Assembly (NCBI GenBank): GCA_020634395.1
Contig: JACKBU010000013.1
Coordinates: 1-64,000, forward strand
Direction of reading: 5' to 3'
Length of the DNA stretch: 64,000 bases
DNA from: Ardenticatenaceae bacterium
GTDB taxonomy: Bacteria > Chloroflexota > Anaerolineae > Promineifilales > Promineifilaceae
The notes under the pieces are model-generated. The model ran no database searches and was not told where the DNA came from. It saw only the letters and a list, made by a program, of their open reading frames with translations. The position numbers and the translations under genes were made by a program. Below, one piece after another: positions 25,801 to 36,333 of the stretch (its first letter is position 1; each line of letters opens with the position of its first letter).

Positions 25801-27115
25801 CCATCTCCACCGTCGAATCGGCAAAATTGAGCATGTTGAAGAAGACCTGGAAAATAGGCGTCCGGCTCAGGTCACGTTCTACTTTCAATTCTTCCAGGAG
25901 TTTTTCAAAAGGAATGTCCTGATTGGCAAAAGCGTCCAGACACACCTGGCGCACCCGGCGCAGCAGCTCGCGGAACGTAGGATTGCCCGACATATCTGTG
26001 CGCAAAACGATGGTATTCAGGAAGAAACCGATTAGATTTTGCAGTTCGGGGCGGTTGCGCCCGGCAATGGGCGAACCGATGATGATGTCATCCTGGCCGC
26101 TGTAACGATGCATTTGCAAGGTAAAGCCCGCCAGCAAAACCATAAAGGGTGTCACATCTTCCTCGTGGATCAGTCTGGCAATGGCCTCGCCCAGCGCGGC
26201 CGGCAGCCAGCGCGTTTTTTGTTCGCCACGAAAACTGCGCACAGGAGGACGATTGTAATCTGTGGGCAGGTCCAGGGTAGTCAGTTCACCACCCAGCTGT
26301 TGGCGCCAATAGGCCAGCTGGCCCGCCAGTTTCTCTTCCTCCTCGATGCTTTGCTGCCATATGGCAAAGTCGGCATATTGGATGGGCAGCTGTTTCAACT
26401 GGGGCGGCTGCTGCTGGCGGTTGGCCTTGTACAACTCGGCCAATTCCTGGCTAAATACAAAGAAGGACCAGCCGTCGGAGGCAATGTGGTGCATGGTCAC
26501 CAGAAAAATGTGCTCGTCGGGGGCTAACCGCAGGAGCCTGGTGCGAATGAGTAAGTCGCGGGCCAGATCAAATGGCTTTTCAGCTTCTTCGTAAACTAAC
26601 CGCATGGCTTCGGCTTCTCTCTCGGCTTTATTCAGAGAGGAGAGATCGATTACCGGCAAGGGCAGCACGGATACTTCATAGATTTCCTGGCAAGGCTCGC
26701 CGGCTACGGCCGTATACCGCGTACGCAGCGATTCATGGCGGCTGAGTATTGTGTTCAGGCTCTCTTGCAGCGCAGACACATCCAGGGAGCCAATCAGACG
26801 CGACGCCATGGGGATGTTGTAAATAGGATTGCCCGGCTCCATCTGGTCCAAAACCCACAGCCGCTTTTGCGAGAATGAGAGAGGCTGTGCCCCATCTGCC
26901 TGACGGCGGGGAATCAATTGGAACTCCTGCGCACTGCTCCCCACCTGAATGCCGTTCAGGTAAGCAAGAATTTCCGCCTTGTGTGCGGCAAGTTGCTCTT
27001 GTAATTCGGGCGTCAAGGCACCTTTGGGAGCATTCAGCCGCAGCCGGCCATCCTCTACCCAAATCCTGATGTCCCGGGAACGTAACTGGTTCAGGAGGTC
27101 GGTAACAGCCATCAT
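22865..27115 (-). CDS. NRPS F: TubC-type docking - C - A - PCP - TE (termination module)
   Basis: This is a 1416-residue non-ribosomal peptide synthetase. Residues 1-55 match the TubC N-terminal docking fold (WVEDGRLRLNAPKG). The C domain (about 65-500) has the catalytic HHIASDG at 209-215. The A domain (about 530-1055) has TSGSTG near 700, NFYGSTETQ near 840 and Lys1049 in NGKVDRR. The PCP serine is S1106 in GGHSL, and the TE lies at about 1170-1400. By manual alignment the A-domain pocket reads D742, P743, R746 and then H, F, V, F, R, A. This resembles what I recall of the aminoadipate-activating Lys2 group, so an acidic amino acid is plausible. The TE nucleophile position is Cys1236 (GGHCAG) instead of Ser. 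The start overlaps the upstream stop (ATGA). Confidence 0.95.
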   Translation of the reverse strand: MMAVTDLLNQLRSRDIRIWVEDGRLRLNAPKGALTPELQEQLAAHKAEILAYLNGIQVGSSAQEFQLIPRRQADGAQPLSFSQKRLWVLDQMEPGNPIYNIPMASRLIGSLDVSALQESLNTILSRHESLRTRYTAVAGEPCQEIYEVSVLPLPVIDLSSLNKAEREAEAMRLVYEEAEKPFDLARDLLIRTRLLRLAPDEHIFLVTMHHIASDGWSFFVFSQELAELYKANRQQQPPQLKQLPIQYADFAIWQQSIEEEEKLAGQLAYWRQQLGGELTTLDLPTDYNRPPVRSFRGEQKTRWLPAALGEAIARLIHEEDVTPFMVLLAGFTLQMHRYSGQDDIIIGSPIAGRNRPELQNLIGFFLNTIVLRTDMSGNPTFRELLRRVRQVCLDAFANQDIPFEKLLEELKVERDLSRTPIFQVFFNMLNFADSTVEMDGLRRESITNPEMGSKFDLTLYLYEVEKRIQLTLVYNADLFTAVRMEAMLAQYESLLQQVCANPDLPLVQYTLVHADATAVLPDPTQTLSNKWQGAVHAALTKNADLTPDKTAVLDENEAWTYRELNRRSNQLAHHLIAQGVQPQDVVAIYGHRSATLVWAVMGVLKAGAAFLILDPTYPPSRLASYLEIASPRGFVQIKAAGEPDTAVFAALDSQNCTCRITLPTLSAATRQKLLADMPSTEPAINTQPDDLAYLSFTSGSTGIPKAVMGRHGSLTHFIPWQAETFSLSSADRFSMLSGLAHDPLQRDIFTAVWLGATVCVPNATHIGEAGWLANWLKAQEVTIAHLTPAMGQIITDAIINPRYANLSIPSLRYTFFVGDVLTRRDVNRLTALCPNLTVVNFYGSTETQRAVSYYVVDHHQKFPEGAQPKEIIPLGRGMKDVQLLLQNAAGQLAGIGEMAEIYVRSPHLALGYKGDTAQTARRFLPNPYKSQTVGDILYKTGDMGRYLPDGNVEFVHRADHQVKVRGFRVELGEIDAKWGQHTAVHQAITIASKNSQGGSTRLSSFIVLKPDQSVTDAELRDYLRRQLPTYMVPTDIVLIDALPLTPNGKVDRRALVVPDHLVHASASDFADPESEIEAVLVRIWENVLNVHPVSTHDNFFEIGGHSLTAVRAFAQIEKETGLQLPLTILFQAPTIAQLASAIESEGWTTKWTSLVPIQTNGTRPPFFYVSPFLISVLSLSQLGHYMGTDQPLYGLQPQGMDGNHPIHRSVKEMASHYIEEIKTLKPEGPYFLGGHCAGSWVAFEMAQQLQAQGEEVDLLILVDSRPPNIEPPPVNRFRYVANRLSLYWRDGRLWHALAWQLSLVYQRLITFNFGNENAQRVATVRKAHAQAHQVYRSGTFDGDALFFRSAESAALNDKDWHYRWSELISGDLKCEVIPGTHAGLLMEPNVQDMAMKIRAAIDEALAASSQEQNQVN

Positions 27116-30100
27116 ATTTCGAATTCCTCGCGTTCCTCTAAAGTTTCCTCGTCGGCTGTTGCACTGTGACTCAGCCAGCGCAGCGTTTCTATTTGCTCGG
27201 CTAACGTGGCAATTGTGGGAGTTTCGAAGAAATCGCGTAAACGGATATCAACCGCTAATTTTTCATGGATGCGCGCCAACAGGCGGGTGGCCAGCAGTGA
27301 ATGTCCGCCCAACTCAAAAAAATTATCGTATATGCTGACCTGTTCCACACCTAATAAGGAGCACCAAAGCTGCGCCAGTGTCTGCTCCAATTCTGTGCGG
27401 GGTGCGGCATAGGGCTGGTCGCCTTTGGGGCGTTGGCGGCGGTTTTGCTGTTCTATAGCCTGCAATATCTGGTCAACGGTCGCCAGTTCAGCGGCAATTT
27501 GCTGCACACGGTGGGAAGGGGCCGGTGTCAATGTGTAAGACTTGTGCGTTGCAACCCCGGCGTCCGCCTGAGGGCCATCGCTTTCGGTTTCGGCCTGCGG
27601 TCGGTAGGTAAGATGGGTAACGGCCGTTACCGGATACTCAAACACCCAGCCTTGCCCGTCTGCCTGTTTTGTCCCCGCCGGGATGCTTTCCAAAAAGTCT
27701 AAAGCGGGTTGATTCCGGGCAGAAGGTACGTAACACACCGTAATTTGTGACACGCCCGCGTTCTGCGCTTCCAGTGCCACATGGCGCAGCATCTCATGTT
27801 CCACACCGCGTCCCATAGCGCGACAGCTCAGCAGCAAAGTATCCACTTCCACCACGTCCCTCTGCTTCTGGAAAATAACTACACCCACCAATCCATAATC
27901 ACCAAACCGATCCCGTACTTCAGCCGTCAGGCAGGCGTAACGGCCGCTTTCCAGCATCTGCTGGAGATCGCCAGTCTGGCGGCGAATGGTGGTAGCGTTG
28001 AACTGGTTGGTCCGCTGAGTAAGCTGCGCCACCCGCGCCATTTGCTCTGGTTTAGGCGGGGCAATAGTAATTTGCATCTCCAACTGCGCCAAAAAATCAC
28101 CAATTGTGACGGTATGGCGGCGGATCTGTTCTCGCTTAACGTTTTGCTGGTAAAAAGCCGCTCGTTTTTTATCCTCAGCCGTGAGCGGCAGTGTGTCAAA
28201 GACCCACGTATGATCCAAAAACTGGCCGAGTGCCGCCTCGTCGGTAGGCACTTGCAAAGTCAACACTTCGGGGTAGTGGGCTTGCATGGCAGCGCATTCA
28301 ACCGGGTTATCATCCAGAAAGACGAAGCTGTCCAGACCGAGTTGCAATTCGTCTGCCAGCAGCCGAATGTTTTCCGGCTTGGACTGCCAGTTGATGCGTA
28401 CGGCCGTTACCTGATCCCAGCGCAGCCCCATCTCCGGGCGTTGGTCAAACACCTCGCGCACATCTGCCTCGCGGTTCTTGCTCAGCAGACACACGAGACG
28501 CCCCGCTTCAAGCTGTTCTCCCAGCAGCCTTTGTAGTTTTTGGTGGGCCGGCGAAATGCGGATGCCTTCAACCCCGTCCTCGCCAACAACACCCTGCCAC
28601 AGCGTATTGTCACAATCCAACGCCAGAACTTTTACCGGCTTGCGCCACAACAGATCAATTTTGCGCGCCAAGAACGTGCCCAACGCGGCAAAGTACTCGT
28701 TTGTGTAAGGGATGTGACCCATTTCGTCACTGTATAGATCGGCCACTTCGGCCACGGGATACAGGGCCAGTATCTCATCTGGTCCGGCCAGATGCACATT
28801 GGGATTTGCTTTCAGCCGATCTTTGAACGTGGTTTCCATCGTGGCCAGGAACGCCGCTTTTTCGCTGTCATCGCGCATTGCCGGCGACGGAGGGCAAATC
28901 ACTACCAGGGCAGGCGTTTTGGAGACGGCCGTTTCCAATACCTGCGCCAGATCCAGCATGTTCCGTTCGATTTCCCGGTAGAAAGCGTCTTTATCCCCGT
29001 TAGCGTAGCGCTGCCAGTCTTCAAAACGCACCAGAATCACATTCACACCCGACTCGTTCTGCCGCAGCAAAGACGCCGGATCGAGAAGCTGCTGAAAAAC
29101 CTGATTATAGGGAGCAAACTCTATACGGGTGGGCAGCTGCAACTGCTTCATCCAAAATGCCAGCGCATCTTCTACCGGCTCCGCCGTAAAGGTGGCAGCA
29201 ATCGCAATCGCCTTCTGAAAATCCCGGCGGTGGCTGGCCTCTGCCTGGGCAACCAATTCATCCGGCGGAACCACCTGCGCCAACGGCAATGCCGGCTCTT
29301 GCAGGATCTGCTGCAAAACAGTCGCAAAGAAGGCCAAGACCTGTTGAATAGTCGCCGCCGTGAACAGTTCGGTGTTGTACTCACACATCATCCGCAGCCC
29401 GCTGCTTGTTTCCTGACCCACAAAACGCAAATCCAGCAGCGACGTCTCGGTATCGAGCGTGACCGGTTCGGCCTGAATGTCATCACCAAACAAGGACGGG
29501 GAGCGCAGATTTTGCAACAAAAAGGCAACGTTGTAAAGCGGGTTTTGCCCCAGGCTGCGATCGGGTTGAATCTTTTCCACCACCTTTGCGTAGGGGCAAT
29601 CCTGGTTGTCGTAGGCGTCGAATACAGTAGATCGCACGGCCGTCAGCAGCTGCGCGCCATTTTCGAGGCCCTCAAACTGGGTGCGGAGCGCCAAAAAGTT
29701 CATAAAACAGCCGATTAACGGCCGTGTTTCATCCTGATTCCTATTGGCGACCACAGTGCCAATCACCAGATCGGTCTGTCCGCTCCACCGGAACAGCGTC
29801 AGCTCAAGCGCCGCCAGCAACGTCATAAACGGCGTCACCCCTCGCTGCCGGCTGAAGTCGCGCAAAGCTTCTAACAAAGCGGTAGGCAGCATGACTGTTT
29901 CGCGCGCGCCTTGCGTGCTGTCCGGCAAAGCCGGGCGGGCGAAATCGGTAGGCAGGTCCAGCAGCGGCGGCGCCCCGGCCAACTGCCGCTCCCAGTATGC
30001 TAACTGCTGTGATAGAACCCCGCTGTCCAGCCAGGCTCGCTGCCACGCCGCGAAATCGATATATTGAATGGTCAATTCTGCCAGCGGCGACGGCCGTTGA

Positions 30101-33100
30101 GCGACGAAAGCCTGATATAACGCCGTCAGCTCGTTCATCATCACCCCCACCGACCAGCCATCGGAAGCAATGTGATGCACGATGAGCAGCAGGATGTGTT
30201 CATCGGGGGACAGTCGCAGCAGCGTCGCCCGCAGCAGCGGGCCTTGTTCCAGGTCGAACGGCCGTTTGGCCTCCGCCTGCGCCTGCTGCATGGCTTCCGT
30301 TTCGCGTGCCGCTGGCGGCAGATAACTCAAATCAATAACCGGCAGCGGCACCAGGGACGCCGCATCAATGACCTGACGTGGTTCTTCGCCTTCTAACACA
30401 AAACGGGTGCGAAGTACAGTGTGGCGACGAACGATCTCCGTCACGCTCTGCTGGAGAACGGTCACGTCAATCGGCCCGTGCAGCCGCAAACTGGTGACCG
30501 GCATGTTGTATTGAGGGCTTTCCGGCTCTAGCTGGTGGGCCAGCCAGATCTGCTCCTGCGGATATGAAAGGGGAGCACCGGGTCCGCGCTCGATTGGTTG
30601 GATGGGCGGTTTTTCGCGGCGAACGGGGGCAGGAACGGCCGTTGCGGTTTCTGGCTCTGGCACAGGTTGGAGCGGCCAGGGCAGGTCATAGGCAAAATCT
30701 GCAGCCAACTGGCGGGAGGCACGACCCAGCCGGCGCGGCAAAACGGCCGTTTTCCAGGCATCCGCCAGCGAGGCTTCGATGCGTTGTCGCTTGTGGAAGT
30801 TGGGGTCGCCAATCGCCCGAGAAGTGGAGTGGACGCCATCGGTCATGCGTTCCCCTTCATAAGGCAGCAGCAGCGCCGGCAAAAACTCCACTCCCAAAAA
30901 GGCACAAAGCTGGCGCATCACAGATTCCGGCTCTGTAACCAGATCTTCGTAACGCAGTTGGAAGCAGCGTTCTTCGCCAATGCTGTCCCGGAAATCCAGG
31001 ATGTTGTTATTCATGGTGGTCCAGATCTGCTCGCCTAGTTGATGAGGATCAGCGTCAGTTTGGCCCAGTAAGCGATCCATGCGGTTTCTGGCAAAGGAAT
31101 CGATGACCGCATATGGATGGCGCACGAGGTGGATGTAGAGCGCGCCATCAAACTGCTGTTCTGCCCGGCGCAGCACCTCAATATCCAGCGCATAGGAAGG
31201 CGACTTGTCAATAAGCAAACGGCCGTTCGCCAGGGCCTGCAAACGGCCGTACACCTCAGGCACAGTCAGATTTTCTGCCCGCCACCCGGCCAACGTGGCC
31301 GCACTGGCAGCCGCATCCTGTCCCGTTAAAGCCATGATCGCCCGCTGCAATCCTTCATCGAGGTAGCTGCCGGCCAGTTCTGCTTCGCGATCGGCCAGGG
31401 TGTTAAACGGCAGCAAGTGGAGTTCTGGCGGGCAGAACAGCTGCGGATGTCCGGCCAGCATCACCCGCAGCAGTGTGGAACCAGCGCGCGGTGTAGATAG
31501 CAAGAAGACAGTGCGCGAATTCCGCTGGGCGGGGACTGGTAATGAATCTCTTTGGGGAATGGTTAACATATCATTTTCGTTCTGTTTAGGGGATTCGGCT
31601 GGCGCTGCCGTCCCCTCGGCCATTGGGTCCAAGGCAGTCAGTAAGTAAGCAGCCAAAGCCTGGACAGACGGCCGTTCAAAAACCTCGCGCGGATAGATCG
31701 TCAGGATCAATTCTCGATCCAGGCGCTGAATCAATTCCATAACCATGATGGAATCCAAACCCAGTTCCATCACGTTCCGCGAGGTAGCGATGTCTGTCGG
31801 AGCCAGCCGCAGCACATCGGCAATGCCCTGCTGCAGATAACGCTCCATCAACGGCGCCCGTTCTGCTGCCGGGCTGCCCAGAATCTGCTCACGAATCTGA
31901 GAGGTATCGGCCACGGCCGTGTCCTCCCCACCATCCGCCGGCAAATCGGCCAGGAGCGAGAGTTCGCCAGGCAGCAAACGACGCAGCTGCCCGGCAGGCA
32001 CAGGCATAATGCCCACGGCCGTTACATCAGACGCCAGCAAGCGGCCCAGTAAAGCCACTCCCTGCGCCGGTTCTATGCTGGCCACACCAACGCGCCGCCG
32101 GCGTTCCGCTAAATCGGCGCGCGCCGCCATACCTGCTTCGGCCCACGCGCCCCAATTGATAACCAGCGCCGGAAGCCCCTTGGCCTGCCGCCAGTAGGCC
32201 AGGCTGATCAAATAGTCATTGGCCGCCGCATAATTGGCCTGTCCTGCAGAACCAGTCATGCCGGCAAACGACGAGAACAAGACAAAGAAATCGAGCGGAG
32301 CATCGCCCAGCAGCGTGTGCAGATGCCAGGCTCCACGAGCTTTAGCCGGGAAGACCTCTGAAAAAGAGGCGTCATCCATGTTGAGCAGGCTGCGATCGGC
32401 CAGAACGCCGGCGGCATGAATGACACCGCGCACAGGCGGCCACCCTTCGGCTGCGTAATCGGCCAGAAATGCGTCCAGCTGCTCCGCATCGCCAATATCT
32501 ACGGCCGTGGTGTGGATCGCAGCTCCGGCCATCTCCAGACGGCGGACGGCGGCGATTTTGCGGCCCACGGCCGTTTCCGGATCAATTTGCAGCCAGTCAC
32601 GTCGCGGCGGCAGCGGCGTCCGCCCTAGCAAAATCAGGCGACGCGCTCCCTGCTGCACCAGCCATTCCGCCACGTACAGCCCCAACGCCCCCAGGCCGCC
32701 GGTAATCAGATAACTGCCATCAGGGCGCAGCGATAAGGGGCGGGCCAATGTAGGAGGTTCCGCCTGGGCCAACCGCGCCACATAACGACGGCCGTCACGC
32801 CAGGCAGTCTCTTGTTCGCCATCCGCCCGCTGAATCTCCTCCAGCAGCACAGCAGCGGCCCCATCCTCCAACCCGGGATCGAGATCGATCAAACCGCCCC
32901 ACAGATTGGGCAGTTCCAGGGCAAGGGTCTTGCCCATACCCCACAGCGGCGACTGCGCCAACCGGGGGCTTTCCCCGTCCAGAACCGCCTGTGCCCCCGC
33001 GGTCACCAGCCAGAGTTTAGGCGATGGACCGGGCGTGGCGGCGATGTGTTGCAAAAGGTGCAAAACCGGGATGCAGGCTTCCTCCGCCGGCAGGGGAGCA

Positions 33101-36100
33101 ACGGTATCCAGTCCCCACAAATAGACAACGTGCTGCAGCAGGGGACCGGCTTGCGCAGCGCTGGACAGCCATTGGGCCAGCGTCTGGTTGTTGGCCTGCA
33201 GCTGGTTTTGGGTGACGATGTGGCACTGCCCACCTCGTGCCTGGACCTGTGCGGCCAACTCGTCCCCCACGCCTCCCTCGTCCGCCAGAATCAGCCATTG
33301 GCCAGGCTGCAACGGCCCTAGCCCAGACGATTCGACCACTTGCCAGGAGATCCGATAGAACCACTCATCGGCGTCAAAAACGGCCGTATCCGGCAGCGAG
33401 GCGCTTCGCACTGTCCATTGGGGTGTCACATCGTGCCAATAGCGCTTGCGTTGGAAAGGATAGGTGGGCAGCAGAATGGCACGCGGCGATTGGTGCTGGT
33501 AAACGGCCCGCCAATTCACGGTAACCCCGGCTTCGTACAGGCTGCCCAGAGTGGTGAGCATTTGTTCCCAATCAGACACATTGCGCCGCAGCGAGGCAAG
33601 CTGCTCCACTGCGTCCGCGCCAGATACGTAGCGGGCCATGCTCAACAGAGTCGGCTGCGGCCCGATTTCTAGGAAGTGTGTAATGCCTTCGTCGAGCAGC
33701 GTCTGCACCGAAGGGGCAAACTGCACAGGCTGGCGGATGTGGTCACGCCAGTAAACGGCCGTTTGCCCTTCATCTCCTTGCACCTGCCGCCCAGTCAAAT
33801 TGGAAATGAGGCGCAGGCGTGGTTTGTGAAACGCAAGCGAGCGCGCCGCCTGTTCAAACTGCGGCAAAATAGGCTCCATCAACGGTGAATGGAAGGCGTG
33901 GGACACGGTTAAAGAGCGGGACTTTATGCCGTCGGCGGCGAACCGGTTCAGAATGCGCGAAACGGCCGTCTCCGTTCCGGAGATGACCACGTTTTGCGGC
34001 CCGTTTAGGGCGGCGATGGAAACCTCCGCTTCAGACCCGGCGATGGCCGCTGCCACCTGCGCCTCGTCGGCAAAGATGGCGGCCATTGCCCCACCCGGCG
34101 GCAAGCTCTGCATGAGACGGCCGCGTTCGGCCACCAGCTTAAGCGCGTCTTCCAGGCTGAATATGCCGGCAATGCAGGCCGCCACAATTTCACCAATGCT
34201 GTGCCCCATCACGGCCGTCGGGCTGACGCCCCAACTCAACCACAGTTTCGCCAGGGCATACTCAATGGCAAATAAGCCGGGCTGCGTATAGGCCGTCTGA
34301 TGGATCAGGCTGCCGGTGTCCTCATCTTCGGCAAAGAGCACGGACAGCAACGGCCGTTCCAGGTAAGTATCTAAAACAGCCGCGCACTGATCGATCGCTT
34401 CTCTGAAGGCAGGTTCCAATTCGTAAAGCTCTTGCCCCATACCGGCATACTGCGCCCCCTGGCCGGTAAACAAAAAGGCGATTTTGGGCATGGCGGGTCC
34501 AGCTTCATGCCGATTCGCCAGGGCGGCGGCCAATTTTTGGCGGGCATCGGCCGGAGTGTGGGCAACCACCGCCAGGCGCTGCTCAAAGTGGGAACGGCCG
34601 TGGCTGCTTGTATAGGCCGCATCGGCCAGCGAAAGTGTGGGGTTCTCAGCCAGGAAATCATCATAGCGGGCAGCGAGGCTGCGCAGGGCGCCCTCCTGGC
34701 GGGCAGAAAGAGTCAGCAAGTGACACGGCCGTTCTGCCTCTGCGGAGGCCGGCTCGGGCAACGGCGCCGGTCCGACGATGACGTGAGCGTTGGTTCCGCT
34801 TAAACCAAACGAGCTAAGGCCAGCCAGCCGGTTTTCGCCGGACCACGGCTGCCGTTCTTGCACCACCTGTACGGGAAGGCTGTCCCAGGGAATGTGAGGG
34901 CTGGGTTGGTCAAAGTGGAGATGGGGCGGCAGTTCGTTGTGCTGCAGGGCCAATACCAGCTTGATCAGACCGGCCATGCCCGCTGCCGCCTCCAGGTGGC
35001 CGATGTTGGTTTTTACCGAGCCGATGTACAGCGGGTTGTCAGGGCGGCGATCTTTGCCAAGAACGGCCGTGGCCGCCCGCACTTCAATGGGGTCTCCCAG
35101 CGGGGTGCCCGTGCCGTGCGCTTCCAGGTAATCGATGGCCTGCGGGTCCAGTCCGCCTGCATTTTGCAGCGCGGCGCGAATCACCTCTTGCTGCGCCTGG
35201 CCATTCGGCACAGTCAGGCCGCTGCTGCGCCCGTCATGGTTAACGGCCGTGCCGCGAATGACCGCCAGAACGTTGTCATTCTCAGCCTGGGCGTCGCTGA
35301 GGCGCTTGAGGATAACGACGCCACAGCCTTCGCCACGGCCGTATCCATCCGCTGCCGCCGCGAACGTTTTACAACGGCCGTCTGGCGACAAGGCCCGGGC
35401 TTTGGACATGTAAATCGAGGCTTCCGGGTTCAGAATCAGGTTGACGCCACCGACAACAGCCAGGTTCGCCTGCCTGGTGCGCAGCGCCTGGCAGGCCAGG
35501 TGAACCGCTACCAACGACGATGAACAGGCCGTGTCCACGGCCAGGTTTGGCCCCTGCAGCCCCAAAAGGTACGAAAGGCGGCCGGCGGCCACGCTGAACG
35601 CGCCGCCTGTGCCAAGATAAGGATCGATCTGCTCCAACGAACCGGACTTGACCGAGAGGTGCACGTAATCGTTGGTGCTGATGCCGAGGTAAACGGCCGT
35701 TAGACTTCCGGCTAACTGTTCCGGGGCTATCCCAGCCCTCTCCAGTGCCTCCCAACTCGTCTCCAACAAAAGGCGCTGCTGCGGATCCATACTTGTCGCT
35801 TCACGGGGCGAAATGCCAAAAAAGCCGGCATCAAACTGATCAACCTGATCGATAAAGCCCCCACAACGCGTAATCATTTTCCCCGGCTTATCAGGATCGG
35901 GGTCATAAAACGCCTCAACGTCCCATCTATCAGGCGGCACTTCCGCAATCGTATCAACGCCTTCGCTTAGTAAGCGCCAGAATTTATCAGGATTAGTGGC
36001 CTTACCAGGGAATCGACAGGCCATACCCACAACAGCAATCGGCTCTACCTGTCCCGCTTCAATAGCATTGAGGCGGGCGCGTAAATCCTTTACCGCAAAT

Positions 36101-36153
36101 AAAGCTCTTTTTAAGGGTGGTAGTTCTTGAACCTGTTCAGGACTACTACTCAT
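27112..36153 (-). CDS. PKS/NRPS E: KS-AT-KR-ACP-sulfotransferase-C-FkbH-PCP
   Basis: This hybrid megasynthase has 3013 residues. An N-terminal helix (1-40) precedes the KS with Cys210. The AT has Ser652 and a HAFH malonyl-type motif. The KR has its nucleotide motif near 1150 and Tyr1308, with an LxD pattern suggesting B-type. The ACP serine is S1468. At about 1550-1810 lies a PAPS-dependent sulfotransferase with TPRAGSTLL (from 1554) and [12 protein letters not shown], very like the ST of CurM and Ols. The C domain (about 1855-2290) has HHIASDG at 1993. The FkbH-type HAD domain (about 2350-2850) has DCDNTLW with Asp2513 and Asp2515. The PCP serine is S2952. No TE or DH is present. Loading of a glyceryl unit on the PCP and sulfation of the beta-hydroxyl are family-based inferences. 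GGAGAA precedes the ATG. The 180 bases upstream show no gene. Confidence 0.95.
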   Translation of the reverse strand: MSSSPEQVQELPPLKRALFAVKDLRARLNAIEAGQVEPIAVVGMACRFPGKATNPDKFWRLLSEGVDTIAEVPPDRWDVEAFYDPDPDKPGKMITRCGGFIDQVDQFDAGFFGISPREATSMDPQQRLLLETSWEALERAGIAPEQLAGSLTAVYLGISTNDYVHLSVKSGSLEQIDPYLGTGGAFSVAAGRLSYLLGLQGPNLAVDTACSSSLVAVHLACQALRTRQANLAVVGGVNLILNPEASIYMSKARALSPDGRCKTFAAAADGYGRGEGCGVVILKRLSDAQAENDNVLAVIRGTAVNHDGRSSGLTVPNGQAQQEVIRAALQNAGGLDPQAIDYLEAHGTGTPLGDPIEVRAATAVLGKDRRPDNPLYIGSVKTNIGHLEAAAGMAGLIKLVLALQHNELPPHLHFDQPSPHIPWDSLPVQVVQERQPWSGENRLAGLSSFGLSGTNAHVIVGPAPLPEPASAEAERPCHLLTLSARQEGALRSLAARYDDFLAENPTLSLADAAYTSSHGRSHFEQRLAVVAHTPADARQKLAAALANRHEAGPAMPKIAFLFTGQGAQYAGMGQELYELEPAFREAIDQCAAVLDTYLERPLLSVLFAEDEDTGSLIHQTAYTQPGLFAIEYALAKLWLSWGVSPTAVMGHSIGEIVAACIAGIFSLEDALKLVAERGRLMQSLPPGGAMAAIFADEAQVAAAIAGSEAEVSIAALNGPQNVVISGTETAVSRILNRFAADGIKSRSLTVSHAFHSPLMEPILPQFEQAARSLAFHKPRLRLISNLTGRQVQGDEGQTAVYWRDHIRQPVQFAPSVQTLLDEGITHFLEIGPQPTLLSMARYVSGADAVEQLASLRRNVSDWEQMLTTLGSLYEAGVTVNWRAVYQHQSPRAILLPTYPFQRKRYWHDVTPQWTVRSASLPDTAVFDADEWFYRISWQVVESSGLGPLQPGQWLILADEGGVGDELAAQVQARGGQCHIVTQNQLQANNQTLAQWLSSAAQAGPLLQHVVYLWGLDTVAPLPAEEACIPVLHLLQHIAATPGPSPKLWLVTAGAQAVLDGESPRLAQSPLWGMGKTLALELPNLWGGLIDLDPGLEDGAAAVLLEEIQRADGEQETAWRDGRRYVARLAQAEPPTLARPLSLRPDGSYLITGGLGALGLYVAEWLVQQGARRLILLGRTPLPPRRDWLQIDPETAVGRKIAAVRRLEMAGAAIHTTAVDIGDAEQLDAFLADYAAEGWPPVRGVIHAAGVLADRSLLNMDDASFSEVFPAKARGAWHLHTLLGDAPLDFFVLFSSFAGMTGSAGQANYAAANDYLISLAYWRQAKGLPALVINWGAWAEAGMAARADLAERRRRVGVASIEPAQGVALLGRLLASDVTAVGIMPVPAGQLRRLLPGELSLLADLPADGGEDTAVADTSQIREQILGSPAAERAPLMERYLQQGIADVLRLAPTDIATSRNVMELGLDSIMVMELIQRLDRELILTIYPREVFERPSVQALAAYLLTALDPMAEGTAAPAESPKQNENDMLTIPQRDSLPVPAQRNSRTVFLLSTPRAGSTLLRVMLAGHPQLFCPPELHLLPFNTLADREAELAGSYLDEGLQRAIMALTGQDAAASAATLAGWRAENLTVPEVYGRLQALANGRLLIDKSPSYALDIEVLRRAEQQFDGALYIHLVRHPYAVIDSFARNRMDRLLGQTDADPHQLGEQIWTTMNNNILDFRDSIGEERCFQLRYEDLVTEPESVMRQLCAFLGVEFLPALLLPYEGERMTDGVHSTSRAIGDPNFHKRQRIEASLADAWKTAVLPRRLGRASRQLAADFAYDLPWPLQPVPEPETATAVPAPVRREKPPIQPIERGPGAPLSYPQEQIWLAHQLEPESPQYNMPVTSLRLHGPIDVTVLQQSVTEIVRRHTVLRTRFVLEGEEPRQVIDAASLVPLPVIDLSYLPPAARETEAMQQAQAEAKRPFDLEQGPLLRATLLRLSPDEHILLLIVHHIASDGWSVGVMMNELTALYQAFVAQRPSPLAELTIQYIDFAAWQRAWLDSGVLSQQLAYWERQLAGAPPLLDLPTDFARPALPDSTQGARETVMLPTALLEALRDFSRQRGVTPFMTLLAALELTLFRWSGQTDLVIGTVVANRNQDETRPLIGCFMNFLALRTQFEGLENGAQLLTAVRSTVFDAYDNQDCPYAKVVEKIQPDRSLGQNPLYNVAFLLQNLRSPSLFGDDIQAEPVTLDTETSLLDLRFVGQETSSGLRMMCEYNTELFTAATIQQVLAFFATVLQQILQEPALPLAQVVPPDELVAQAEASHRRDFQKAIAIAATFTAEPVEDALAFWMKQLQLPTRIEFAPYNQVFQQLLDPASLLRQNESGVNVILVRFEDWQRYANGDKDAFYREIERNMLDLAQVLETAVSKTPALVVICPPSPAMRDDSEKAAFLATMETTFKDRLKANPNVHLAGPDEILALYPVAEVADLYSDEMGHIPYTNEYFAALGTFLARKIDLLWRKPVKVLALDCDNTLWQGVVGEDGVEGIRISPAHQKLQRLLGEQLEAGRLVCLLSKNREADVREVFDQRPEMGLRWDQVTAVRINWQSKPENIRLLADELQLGLDSFVFLDDNPVECAAMQAHYPEVLTLQVPTDEAALGQFLDHTWVFDTLPLTAEDKKRAAFYQQNVKREQIRRHTVTIGDFLAQLEMQITIAPPKPEQMARVAQLTQRTNQFNATTIRRQTGDLQQMLESGRYACLTAEVRDRFGDYGLVGVVIFQKQRDVVEVDTLLLSCRAMGRGVEHEMLRHVALEAQNAGVSQITVCYVPSARNQPALDFLESIPAGTKQADGQGWVFEYPVTAVTHLTYRPQAETESDGPQADAGVATHKSYTLTPAPSHRVQQIAAELATVDQILQAIEQQNRRQRPKGDQPYAAPRTELEQTLAQLWCSLLGVEQVSIYDNFFELGGHSLLATRLLARIHEKLAVDIRLRDFFETPTIATLAEQIETLRWLSHSATADEETLEEREEFEI

Positions 36154-36333
36154 TCAATCTTCTCCGCCGTATCCAAATGCGCCGTGCTGCACGCAATATT
36201 TTTGAGAAAACACTCCCCAATCAAAGCAACCCCCTCTTCAGTTCAAACAGAAAGAGGCATATTCCCTAAGGAGTCATGCCACCCTCCACCATATCGGTAA
36301 AAGATTGCAATTAGACTTAACGATCCGGTCAAC

